Source: Fremontodendron californicum (taxonomy: Eukaryota; Streptophyta; Magnoliopsida; Malvales; Malvaceae). From it: a stretch of 64,000 nucleotides of DNA. Made by a program: the position numbers and the translations under genes. The notes beneath the pieces are model-generated. The model was not told the origin of the DNA. It saw nothing but the letters and a program-made list of their open reading frames with translations, and did not search any database. Where the stretch lies: the NCBI GenBank assembly GCA_030761205.1, contig JAULJL010000024.1, positions 21,570,126 to 21,634,125 on the forward strand. The letters run 5' to 3'. This document shows positions 38,066 to 48,449 of this stretch, piece by piece; the first letter of the stretch is position 1, and each line of letters begins with the position of its first letter.

Positions 38066-38074
38066 TTGGATAGA

Positions 38075-38447
38075 GGCTTTTTTATTACAATATAGTCAAA
38101 AAAAAAAAAAATATATCAAATTATCGTTGCTTTTTGATTATTTCCCAAAATACGGATCTTTTTTTTCAGCTGGGAAATCGCCATCCCCCATGCCATTTTC
38201 CAGCCTGTATTTTTGCAAATTTGCAAAAAAATACCAAGGGAAATCGCCATCCCCCATGGCGATTTCCCTTGGTAATTTTAGCAAAATTTGCTAAAACCAT
38301 GAAGGAAAATCGCCATGGGGGGTGGCGATTTCCCTTCATGTATATATTTTTTTTTAATTAATAAACAAAAATTATATTAAAACAAAATTTTATTTTAATT
38401 TGATAAATTTATTTTTAAAAATTATAAATTAAATTAAAATATTTTTT
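38075..38447. repeat. Left terminal inverted repeat of MULE-1, made of hairpins
   Basis: Contains three hairpins in series: 38167-38206 (one arm imperfect), 38232-38274 (19-bp perfect arms, loop CCCCC) and 38298-38340. Each has the core GGGAAATCGCCAT..ATGGCGATTTCCC. Short palindromes such as TTAGCAAAATTTGCTAA and GCAAATTTGC lie between them. Confidence 0.9.
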
Positions 38448-39089
38448 TATAGGTTTGGTTATTTATTTTTTTAAAATATATATTAAAAATGTAATTTAAT
38501 TTATTATTACAATTTTATAAAAAATAAAAATATATTTCTTATTAAAATTTAAAAAGAAGATTATATTTTTTATTAAATTTTTATATCAAAAATTTTATTT
38601 TTTATAATTTTGTAATATTATAAAAAAGAAAATTTAATTTATATCAAAAATAATTTAATGATGTAAAATGTAAATAAATTTTTTTTTAAAGAAATTTATC
38701 GAGTCACTTTTTTAAATAAAGAAGTTATTTTTAAGTTGGTATCGTAAAATAATTTTTTTAATTTGATTAGTTTTTTTGAGTTGGTATTCGATTAACTCGT
38801 GACATTAATTTAATCATTGTTTTTAATAATAATATAGATTGTTACAGTTTAAAACTGGATATTTGATAAAAAAATTTTAATTTAATTTCTGATTAAATTT
38901 TTTTTTCTTATTATAATTTAAAAAGAAAATTAAATTAAAATGAAAAAAAGAAAAGCAACTTATCATGTAATTTGGATTATTATATTAAAATTAAATAACA
39001 ACATTAAGATATAAATTAAAATAAAATATAACAATTAATTTCCGAATAAATTACATGAAATGCAAAACATATAAATTTATATTAGAAAT
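38448..39089. other. AT-rich 3' flank of the PMD gene inside MULE-1
   Basis: Low-complexity AT sequence without a gene; probably holds the 3' UTR of the PMD transcript. Confidence 0.5.
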
Positions 39090-41792
39090 TTAAAACACAT
39101 TACAATTATTCAAATTATTGCGTGGTGTAGAGCAACAGTGTCGAGTTCTTCTAGTGCGTGGTGGTTGCACCCGTCGTTCAACCTCGTCAGTGGCACGTAT
39201 TCGCGGTCCACCACGACCTCTTGCTATAACCGCCACTGGTTCCGGTTGTATGTCATCAGTCGTTTCATCCGTATCAAAAATTTGAAACCCACTGCTGGAT
39301 GAGCCAACACCTAGTTCACCCATAACGGGAACCTGACTACTAGATGCACCCATAAATGATGTAACATCAAATGCTGACGAAGGGGTTCCAAACTGATACA
39401 TGGATGTTAAATATGCTGAACTTGGACTTAGGACGGGGAGCTGGTCATCTAACCTCGTTCTTGGCGGTGATGGTCGGTAACACTCATCAACGTCATATCC
39501 GGGGTGACTTACGGAATAACGATGGCTGGATGGTACTCCATGATCCCGTTCAGGTTCAGGATGATCAAATGACATCCTCGGTGCTGTGAACTCCGATGAG
39601 GTCGGTTGACGCCTTCGCCCACGTTGTCGGCGAGGTCTAGGAGCATCCATATCCTGTGTAGGAGGGACTGGAGCTGAAGTTTGTCCGGTAAATGGCATAC
39701 TCCTAACATCCTCGTGCATCGACGGTGGACAAACGAAAGGCCGACCTTCATTTCTATACCATCTTATGTAATCAGCAGATGGGTTGAAATTATTACCAAC
39801 AATCGGGTAACCTGTCGGAATTCGTTGAAAACGTATGTTCCACCATTGGATCCAATGTTCATGCTTCGCAGGCCAGAATTCATCATTACGACCACGCATG
39901 TCGACCTTGTGAAGCTTATCAAGGTTCATCGGGGCTGCAGGAATTGGTTGTTGCATCCCAAATTGTCGCAACACCCGGTCAGTTTGGTGCCACTCTACAT
40001 ATGAAAAGCATATCAATGCTGTGTTTGCTTTCCATATATTGAAATTATTGTAGGCATCCGATGGGAGGCATGCCATAATTTCACTCGAGGAATATGGCAT
40101 CCACAGAAACTGCGAATAATTATTACAAATTATTAGTTTCATATGGATTAAATAAAAAAAAAAACTTCAATGTAACAATCGAAATATTTACCTTATCATA
40201 TCCTAGTCGATCTAGTCGTAGTCTTATACTTGCAAGATCGCTCGGAGTCTCTGTAAAATCTCTACCCGTACTCCTACTCCACCTATTAAAATGCATATAA
40301 TATCTTAATGACCTATAAAAATATAATTTCGTACAAAATTAATAAAATAGTAAAGATTATTACCTGCTTGCAAGGGGGTATACAGCCGAAATATCCACGC
40401 GCGGAGCAAGAAATGGTAGCCGATACCAAGCCCATGATTGTAGAAGCACTAGACATCCACCTATGTCATGGTTTTTTGGAACTGTAGCTCGGCAAAGTTC
40501 TCTATACAAAACTGCCAAACACGCAGAACCCCAACTATAATTTGCTGCTTCCTCTAAATCACGTAGCAATGGAAGATACATTAAATGTACCCGACTGCTC
40601 GATTTGTCAGGCATCAGTAATCCTCCAATCAAACGTAAAATATATGCTCTAGCAGCATATTGTATTTGTTGTTCGGTTGCATGTAATGGCAGATTTTGAA
40701 ACGTTTTCAACCAAGTCAGTCTCACCGTTGAGCCAGATACCACGTCTTCTGGAGGTACCTCACCCAATAGATCTTCACACAGTTCATTCCAATCTAGCAG
40801 GCTTCCGCCTGTAACTGCATCGCCATGGATCGGAAGTCCAAGTTGCAGCGCAACATCTTCGAGACTGACCGTGCATTCACCACATGGAAAATGAAAAGTG
40901 TGCGTCTCGGGTCTCCATCGTTCGACCAACGCAGAGATTAAATCGGGTTGTATCACAAGTCGTCGAATTTGACTTGCGTGATAAAATCCGGCTCTTCTTA
41001 AGTGGTCGATAATATAAGGATGCGGGTCCTCCAATGTAAATTTCCTCGAACGTAATACGCGACGAGTTTCCTGTTATAATAATAACAATTAATATATTAT
41101 AAAACTATAACAATTAAAAAGTAATAAATAAAACTATAAAATAACAAAATAATAATATAATATAATATAATATAATATAATATAAACAATAATAATATAA
41201 TATAATATAAAACAATAATAATATAATATAATATAATATAAACAATAATAATATAATATAAAACAATAATTTTGTATAAAAAAACAATAATAATATAATA
41301 TAAAAAAACAATAATAATATAATATAATATAATATAAAGAATAATAATATAATATAATATAAAACAATAATAATATAAAAAACTATAATAATATAATATA
41401 AAACAATAATAATATAAAAAACAATAATAATATAATATAAAACAATAATAATATAAAAAATAATAATAATATAATATAAAACAATAATAATATAATATAA
41501 AACAATAATAATATAAAAAATAATAATAATATAATATAAAACAATAATAATATAAAAAACAATAATAATATAATATAAAACAATAATAATATAATATAAT
41601 ATAAAACAATAATAATATATAAAACAATAATAATATAATATAATATAATATAAAACAATAATAATATAAAAAACAATAATAATATAAAAAATAATAATAA
41701 TATAAAAAACAATAATAATATAACAATTTACTTACCTCGTTAAATATAACCTCCGAGATGTGATTTTCTTGTAACCTCAATAGTGAAGCCAT
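39090..41792 (-). CDS. Transposon-borne plant mobile domain (PMD) protein, four exons
   Basis: Exons on the minus strand are 41736-41792, 40364-41070, 40192-40282 and 39090-40109 (57, 707, 91 and 1,020 bp). GT..AG borders and agreeing phases give 624 residues. Residues about 20-340 are the PMD fold (plant 'aminotransferase-like' mobile domain, related to MAIN/MAIL1 and the long-form PP7 homologues). Conserved blocks are LRRAGFYH, LEDVALQLGLPIHGDAV, YILRLIGGLLMPDKSS, LPLLRDLEEAANYSWGSACLAVLYRELCRA, WAWYRLPFLAPR and YVEWHQTDRVLRQFGMQQPIP. The C-terminal part is low-complexity and basic (RPRRQRGRRRQ, near the end RRTRH). Exon 1 alone encodes MASLLRLQENHISEVIFNE. No lesion. Host MAIN/MAIL1 proteins act in transcription and transposon silencing; the role in the element is unknown. 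Confidence 0.88.
41090..41725. repeat. (TAA)n-type microsatellite filling PMD intron 1
   Basis: About 630 bp of AATAATAATATAAAACAATAA variants fill almost the entire intron between exon 1 and exon 2. Long Tyr/Leu/Ile-only reading frames through it are artefacts of the repeat. Confidence 0.95.
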
Positions 41793-41920
41793 TTCAAAAT
41801 ATTGTTGTAGAAAAAAAAAATTTGTAGAAAGAAATTTTTTTTGGTAGAAAATTGAAAAATTTTTGAAAGAAAATGAAAATTTGAATGAGAGGAATGAAAA
41901 TTTGAAGGAGAGGAGGGGGG

Positions 41921-42013
41921 TATTTATAGAGGGTGGGGGGTGTGGGGGGGAGGGGGGACGTGGGGGAGGGGGGATTTGGGGATGGGGGCAACGGTCATAT
42001 GACCGTTGCCCCC
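41921..42013 (-). promoter_or_regulatory. Promoter block of the MULE-1 PMD gene: TATA box, G-run and 30-bp palindrome
   Basis: On the minus strand, TCTATAAATA at 41921-41930 is about 130 bp before the ATG, a good TATA-box distance allowing for a leader. From 41931 to 41988 the plus strand is a series of G-runs able to form a G-quadruplex. It runs into a perfect 30-bp palindrome at 41984-42013 (arms GGGGGCAACGGTCAT and its complement). MULE-2 keeps the TATA box and palindrome at the same relative place. Confidence 0.7.
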
Positions 42014-42141
42014 TTTCAAATATATATTTTTTTTCTAATTTGTTTTTTTTCATTTCAAATTTAAAATTTAAAAAAAAAAATTCAAAATATTAAATTATAA
42101 AAAAACCTAAAATATATTTTACGAATTTTTAAATTTTTTTA

Positions 42142-42520
42142 AATTATAAAAAAAATATTTTAATTTAATTTATAATTTTTAAAAATAAATTTATCAAATT
42201 AAAATAAAATTTTGTTTTAATATAATTTTTGTTTATTAATTAAAAAAAAATATATATACATGAAGGGAAATCGCCACCCCCCATGGCGATTTCCCTTCAT
42301 GGTTTTAGCAAATTTTGCTAAAATTACCAAGGGAAATCGCCATGGGGGGTGGCGATTTCTCTTGGTATTTTTTTGCAAATTTGCAAAAATACACGCTGGG
42401 AAATCGCCATGGGGGATGGCGATTTCCCAGCTGAAAAAAAAAGATCCGTATTTTGGGAAATAATAAAAAAAAACGGTAATTTGATAAATTTTTTTTTGGC
42501 TATATTGTAATAAAAAAGCC
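42142..42520. repeat. Right terminal inverted repeat of MULE-1
   Basis: The inverted copy of 38075-38447 with the three hairpins at about 42259-42301, 42326-42367 and 42393-42437; a few single-base differences from the left copy. Confidence 0.9.
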
Positions 42521-42529
42521 TTGGATAGA

Positions 42530-43199
42530 TGTTAGTTAAAAAATTAAAAATTAAAAGAAATGATACATTTTTTTATTTGAATAATTAAAATATATTAAAA
42601 AAAATATTAATCACATCGTTTGATTAAAATGTAAAAAAAATATATATATAATATACATTTTTAAGTATATTTTTTTAAAAAAATTAAAATAATAATATAA
42701 ATATTACAAATTAAATAATAAAAAATAAAATAAACATTACATTACATTAAAAAAACATGAATGTAATATAAAAAATAAAAACAAAAAAATATAATAAAAA
42801 ATTTTATTATAATTTTTAATATAAATTACGTTAAGTATATAAATTTAAAAATATTGCTTGTAATTTGTTAAATGTAAAATTGATACAATGGACATTTTAT
42901 ATTTAAATAATTTTTTTACTTTCCTTTTTTTTTTTTTCATTTCTCATCGATTTGGAGTTTTGAAAAAATGAGTATTTTGAAGAAAAGTAAGGGATGCTCA
43001 ACTCTCCTCACTTTCCTTTATTAATTTTTTTTTAAAATCTAAATAAAAGAAAACAGGAGAAATTTTTTCAATTTTCCTTACTTTGCTTTCCTTTCCCTCA
43101 CCCTACCCAAATTCAAACATAGGCTTAGGGTTTTAAGTTGGCAACCGGATTTGTGATAGGAAGACGAGGGACCTTCGAGCCTAGAGTTTGAGGGTATTT
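42530..43199. other. AT-rich spacer
   Basis: No gene. Contains repeated AAATATTA/ATATAATA stretches, T-runs near 42925, and the segment ACTCTCCTCACTTTCC that recurs in altered form near 43080 (possible worn inverted or direct repeat). Confidence 0.45.
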
Positions 43200-43219
43200 C
43201 AGGAATTTCAACATGTCAA

Positions 43220-44795
43220 AAAAAAATGTTTTGGAGCTTTTCAAGTCATTATTCTAGGTTGCTTTGTACAATGTCAAGATATTTATCAAAATATTTCTCC
43301 ATAGAAGGTAAGCCAAGATATTTGTCCATGTTTGTAGATGCCCGAATTCCAAACAAACTTATAAGCCCTTCTTTCTTGTCCTCTTCAATGTTGTTGCTGA
43401 ATAACAAAGCTATTTATCAAAATTTATCTTTTGCCCAAAACCTTCCTCGTATCTCTATAACAAGTCTTGCACCCTCTCGCTTTCACTCCGATTTGCCTTG
43501 GCAAATAGTAAGCTATCGTCAGCAAAGAAAAGGTGCGTGATTCTGGGTACGATTCGGCTAGCTCTAACTCCCGTCAACAAGCCTTCCATCTGTGATCTTG
43601 CAAGTAATGCTGAGAGTCCTTCACTACAAAGTAAAAATAGATAAGACGAAAGTGGATTGCCTTGGCCAAGCCCTTCTCTGGCCAAAACTCATCAGTAACA
43701 GTTCCATTAACAATAATCGAATATGATACAGCGGTAATACACTGCATTAAAGTAGAAATTCATTGGTTATGGAATCCTAATTTAACCATCACTGCCTTTA
43801 AAAAATCTCATTCAACCCTATCGTAGGCTTTGCTCATATCAAGCTTAAGAGCAAAAAAACCTTCATTTCCTCTCCTTTTAGATTTCATGGAATATAGAAG
43901 TTCATAGGCCACTAGGAAATTGTCAGAGATTAACCTCCCTAGGACAAAAGCACTTTGTGATTCACTAATACTATGGGGTAGAACTCTCTTAACCTATTAG
44001 CAAGCACTTTGGCAATGATTTTGTAGATGACATTACAAAGGCTAATAGAAAGAAACTGGGTAATGTTTCTTGGGTTTTTGGTTTTGGGGATAAGCATAAT
44101 ATAAGTAAAATTAGCAATAGAAATATCAGCCGTTCCATTCAAAAAATCAAGACAGTATTGAACAATATCACTCCCAATAATATGCCAAAGTTTTTGATAA
44201 AAAATAGCGGGCATACCATCGGGACCGAGTGCTTTTGTTGGGTGCATCTATTTGAGAGCAATTCGAATCTCCTCTGGTTGGTATTCTGTTAGTAGGAAAG
44301 TATTCATCTCGCCTGTAACCCGAGTTTCAATAGTCTCAATGATAGCATCATAATGGAGTGAACCTTGGGATTGAAATTTTTTCTGGAAATAATAAGTGGC
44401 TATTTCTTGAATCTTATAATCATCATCACACCATTCACTAGAATTGTTTTCCAACCCTTTAATGGCATTATGTTGCCTTCTTTGAGTGGCCTTAGCATGA
44501 AAAAATGCTGTGTTCTTGTCCCCATCATGCAACCAATTAGTCCTTGCTCTTTGCATCCAAAAAATTTCTTCCTGTTCCAAAACTGAGTTCAGTTCAGGTC
44601 GAGCCTTATGCTCTCGTTCCAATGTATCATCATTTACTGCTTCCATTTTGAGATGCTCCAGCTCCGTTGTAAGTCTTTTAATAGTGTCACATCTGGACTG
44701 AAAGTGCACTTTGTCCCACCCTCAAAGTTTGGCCCATGTAGTTCATAGTTTCTCTATGAGTGTGTTGGCCCTCAGAGATTTCCAATTTTCAGAGA
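43220..44795 (-). pseudogene. LINE-2 reverse transcriptase, broken
   Basis: Order on the minus strand: linker helix with WMQRARTNWLHDGDKNTAFFH (about 44530-44600), KALGPDGMPAIFYQKLW (44210), LIPKTKNPRNITQFLSISLCN (44090), motif A LDMSKAYDRVE followed by TGA where Trp is expected (about 43812-43850), GLGQGNPLSSYLF (43650), catalytic FFADDSLLFAKA (43510) and KYLGLPSMEKYF (about 43270-43330). A TAG interrupts the QRYEEGFGQKINF stretch. The order is the standard plant LINE RT; it cannot be expressed as one protein. Confidence 0.88.
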
Positions 44796-44799
44796 TTAC

Positions 44800-46478
44800 T
44801 GTTGGGATTTGGATCATGCTCAAACAGAGATAATGTATAATTTAATCAGCAAGTTAAATATACAATGCAGCGGAATAAAACAAAACAAAGAGAAACCGAA
44901 TCCCTCCATGGATCTGCCTATGAATTCAAAACGACCATCCTGTAAAGAACAGATAACAATCAAAATCTCATACCTTTATAATGGAGATTGCCGAAACCTC
45001 AAGACAGATTCTTGATGCTCTTGTACACAAAGCCCGGTTGTCGCAAACCAAAGCCCTTCAATTATCCGGCCTCTAACAGTTATCCACATAGGTGACTCGA
45101 AAACCTTCACAAGGTTGAGATTATGTTTTGCCAAGACGATGCTAGTAGTCTAGGTTGTGAGAAACCTTCCTTCTCTTACACTAGTCAGCCAATTCAAAGC
45201 AGACAAGAAGAAAATGATTTTCTCTTCCTCTTTTGTCTATGCGGCCGAATTCACAGGGAGAGTGAGAGGCTGCGGCTACCAGGGTTTCTTGATTGCTTAG
45301 GGAGACGACAACAACATATGAGGCATATATATAACTAGGTTTAGTGTATGCCAACTATTGGATTAACTGCACTGAAGCCCTTATACATATTATTAAATAT
45401 TCACAATAAGCCCACAACACTTAATGAATATTTAATATGGCCCAATCTCATTATAATTTCATTAATCACTTTTTGTGTGTGACCCATTAGGCCCTTAACA
45501 TGTTTAATAAATATAATTAATTCAATTAAGAATTTGCTATTTATATTTATAGATCATGAGCGACATCTAGCAATGCATCATGACCACCCAAATGCCAAGA
45601 GAGTCATCAAGCTTTGACTAGCCTTTCGTGTACAATATGTCTGTGTAATTCGATCCCTTCATCAAATATCCCGGGATAGGAAAGAGCATGGTTCAGTGTC
45701 TACTCTTAATCCCATTCCATATTAGATTTGCAGCTTTAATATTAACTCCTTAAGTATTGCCTTGGCCAAGGACTTCCATAAGTTAATATAAGCCAGATAC
45801 ATGTGAGATATGTCTCCTCATATCACTTGGGGTGATGAATCCTCTCTGGACCACTCATTCATCTTCGTATGCTTCATGTCATACCCAATAACATCCTACT
45901 ATAAGCATCCTCATGATTGAGACCCGTTCGTGATGAAATCTAAGTATGACAGTTCACATACAAGATGACCTGGTGTCACAAGTCAAATGATTACTTACAC
46001 TATTGACACATGAGAGTATTTTCCATAGACACTTAAGTGAAATACCAAATAGAACTCTCATAGCGGGTCATGTTTAGTGAACTTGTTCAACTAACAAGCA
46101 CCCATATGTTATCCCCAGTATCTCTATACTTTCAACCTAGGAGACCGGTTGCATGCATCAAGTGCATGAAGGCTTAACATATGCCAGTCTTTGAGAATTG
46201 TCAATGCCCTGTCTTGACAATACAATGACCAGGAACAATTTTAGTAACGCGGCATTGATGCATAAGGATCTTCATAATTGTAACTCTTTATAATTCCTTT
46301 GCAATGCCATTGTGTTTCATGGGCTTTATCTTCACAAGTTATTTATAACAATTATAACAACACTTATGGATTAAGTAATACCTCAATTATAATTAATAAA
46401 CTATAATGTGCAATACATGAACATATAAATAGTGTCTTACAGGCCTTACTAGATTGGCTTGCAGGGCTTACACCAACA
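44800..46478 (-). mobile_element. Solo Copia LTR inserted in LINE-2
   Basis: 1,679 bp, minus strand from TGTTGGTGTAAGCCC (46478) to AAATCCCAACA (44800), with a perfect 5-bp duplication ATTAC (44795-44799 and 46479-46483). It is a diverged relative of the LTR at 19721: it shares the stretch around TTGTCAATGCCCTGTCTTGA on the complementary strand. No internal region, so it arose by recombination between two LTRs. It separates the LINE endonuclease from the RT linker. Confidence 0.9.
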
Positions 46479-46483
46479 ATTAC

Positions 46484-47260
46484 TTCCTCGACCCCCTGTT
46501 CCTTGACGCAAAATGCTTCAAAATGATTTTACCTTCGCTTCCGTTTGGTTGCTGTCTTGTTCTGAAGGTTCTTCGTATGCACCAAAATCGGCATGTGATC
46601 TGATGTAGGAGCAGATAAGTGTTGTACATATGAATGTGGAAATAATTCCCACAAATTTTTAGTTGCAACGCTCCTTTCAAGCCTTTCCCTCACATTATTG
46701 CTGGCTTTGTTGCCTCTTTCCTATGTAAACCAAGCACCAAAATACCTTAGATCCTCTAGTCCACTATCATCGAGGGCTGACCGGAACGTCTCCATTTGGT
46801 TTTCTCTCCTTAAACATTGTCCCGACTTTTCATGTGTCCACAATATTTCGTTGAAGTCCCCCAAACACAGCCAAGCCTTCGAAGAATTTGTAGACAAAGT
46901 TCGCAGAAGATCCCAGGATTCACTTCTCTTGCGATGGTATGGTTCACCATAAAAACTAGTAATTCTCCATGTGTCATGGTCTTTTTTTCATCTACCTCCA
47001 TATGGATATGATTTTTTGAGTAGCTAAGTAGGGACATTGAGATGTCACCTTTCCATAGCATAGCTAGGCCCTCACTGGCTCCTTTCGAACTGACTTCGAA
47101 ACATGATTGCATACCACATGTCCTCTTTATTGTATCTAACTTCCTTGCATGTAGTTTCGCTCAAGAACACTACATGGGGATCTTCTCTCTTCAAAAAATC
47201 GAACTGCACGTGGGTTCCCAAGCCCACGACAGTTCCATGCTATTCACCTTATTGTGCACG
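46484..47260 (-). pseudogene. LINE-2 endonuclease, broken
   Basis: APE-type endonuclease pieces in shifting frames: CFEVSSKGASEGLAMLWK (about 47060-47110), WRITSFYGEPYHRKR (about 46940), LCLGDFNEILW (about 46855) and SAPTSDHMPIL (about 46590). GDFN and SDH carry expected catalytic residues. Frameshifts break the reading frame several times. Confidence 0.8.
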
Positions 47261-48081
47261 ACGGGACTGGTAACCAGTCACTGCCATCACTGTTGAGAAG
47301 TCCTCTAAAAGCCCTCTTCAATCCTGTGTTGTTTGCCCTGTTCATCTATCTCCATATTATCCTGGGTTCCTATCAATTCTATTGCTTTCCTCTTTCCTAA
47401 TTCTACATGTAACTGAAAATCGATCCCATTAGCTCTGACTTTCTTCTTCCATCTTTTCTTACCCTCTGCCTTGTGTCATTCCACGTTGGATCAGTAGTGC
47501 TGGCCACAAAACCTAAGGTATTGTTGGTCTCATAAGTGGTCCATGGTTCTTGGAGGAAATTACATCGGTTCTCAAACTGCCCTTCGCATTGTTTTTTATT
47601 TTTTTTTGTTGTTTTTTTTTGTATCCCTCCCAATCTGCTCTATATCAGCATTTTGGCTTTGCTTATCTGTCAGCTCGACCATTTCCCTAGAAAAGGTGGA
47701 TATGTCGCCAATATGTTATTGACTCTTGTTAGTGCCATCCTTATTATTAATTCCTCGATCACAGGCCTGATTATCCTCTATTCCGTAACTAACTCCTCCA
47801 TTGTTGTTAATTAAGAACACGAAATTTCCTCCTGCATTTCCATCTTTGCTTCTTTCAGCGTTTACCTTTCCTGAAATACCTGCACTTGCCATATCCATTC
47901 TGCATGGTGTAGTTTCTCCCATGCCTGCTGAATCTCCTGTATTTGGATTGATGCCAGTCACCTTCCCCTTGAGTTTGTTCTGTCTTATCCTGCTGTTTGT
48001 GTGACCTCGACCTTCCCATAAAAGTTCATGATCCCCTAAATAAAGGAAAGACTCAAAACCAGTCCCCTTACTGCTTCCCTG
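47261..48081 (-). other. LINE-2 linker between ORF1 and endonuclease
   Basis: Position and weak similarity suggest the low-complexity tail of ORF1 and the intergenic part of the LINE. A T-run lies at 47590-47623. No separate gene seen. Confidence 0.45.
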
Positions 48082-48449
48082 CTATTGCCTCGACCCATTA
48101 GAGATATTATTCTGACATTCAAGATCAGTATGTCCTATCCTCCCACATTCATAACAAAACGTGGGTAAGCGTTCGTACTTCAGCCTGGCTTGTTTCTTTT
48201 CACCTTCTGTGCATGCGGTTAGGGAGACAATTCTGCGTAAGGGCTTGTAGACATCTATCTCAACTCGGATCCTAAGAAATCTTGCACAACCGAGACTCTC
48301 TAGATTGGTGTCAACATTAAGAAGCATGCCAATCTGCCAATCTATTCTCTCCGCAGACCTGGTCTTCATCCATTTCAATGGTAGGTCATAAATCCGGATC
48401 TAGAAGGTTGTTTTGTCAAATACATACTTGTTGGGTCGCAGATTACCAT
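48082..48449 (-). pseudogene. LINE-2 ORF1 fragment with zinc knuckle
   Basis: From the Ogre LTR junction the minus strand reads GNLRPNKYVFDKTTF, a stop, then IRIYDLPLKWMKTRSAERIDW..FLRIRVEIDVYKPLRR and the zinc knuckle LPTFCYECGRIGHTDLEC (C-x2-C-x4-H-x4-C). This DUF4283 plus CCHC arrangement is typical of plant LINE ORF1, an RNA-binding protein. The N-terminal part is lost where the LTR begins. Confidence 0.87.

Larger units (their letters stand above)
38075..42520 (-). mobile_element. Mutator-like element carrying an intact plant-mobile-domain gene (MULE-1)
   Basis: A 4,446-bp element with inverted ends starting GGCTTTTTTATTACAATATAG, terminal inverted repeats of about 375 bp (38075-38447 and about 42142-42520) and a perfect 9-bp duplication. 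Its only gene is the four-exon PMD gene on the minus strand. No MURA-type transposase is seen, so it either needs one in trans or depends on the PMD protein in an unknown way. Perfect duplication, closely matching repeats and an open gene make it younger than MULE-2. Confidence 0.92.
38066..42529. repeat. 9-bp target-site duplication of MULE-1
   Basis: TTGGATAGA at 38066-38074 and again at 42521-42529, perfect, directly outside the inverted termini. Confidence 0.92.
43200..48449 (-). mobile_element. LINE retrotransposon remnant with nested insertions (LINE-2)
   Basis: Reading down the minus strand, in order: the end of ORF1 with a zinc knuckle (48082-48449), a linker (47260-48080), endonuclease pieces (46484-47260), a solo Copia LTR (44800-46478), then the reverse transcriptase (43220-44795). 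Stops and frameshifts are throughout. The 5' end is cut by the Ogre-like LTR at 48450. The zinc-binding and RNase H domains expected after RT are missing at the low-coordinate end. Confidence 0.85.

Noticed and set aside
39090..40142. Start codon at 40142 for a separate 350-residue gene
   Set aside because: The first 11 residues are intron sequence; a clean acceptor at 40110-40111 and matching phase join this exon to the upstream PMD exons.
40360..41034. PMD gene as a host phosphatase-like gene
   Set aside because: It lies inside perfect MULE termini with a 9-bp duplication, and a second copy sits in another MULE, so it is transposon-borne.
41097..42053. 318-residue open frame rich in Tyr, Leu and Ile on the minus strand
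   Set aside because: It is exon 1 of the PMD gene read through into the TAA-type microsatellite intron; the middle is repeat translation, not protein.
47403..48004. Small frames on both strands in the LINE linker
   Set aside because: No recognised domain and low complexity; best explained as degenerate LINE sequence.
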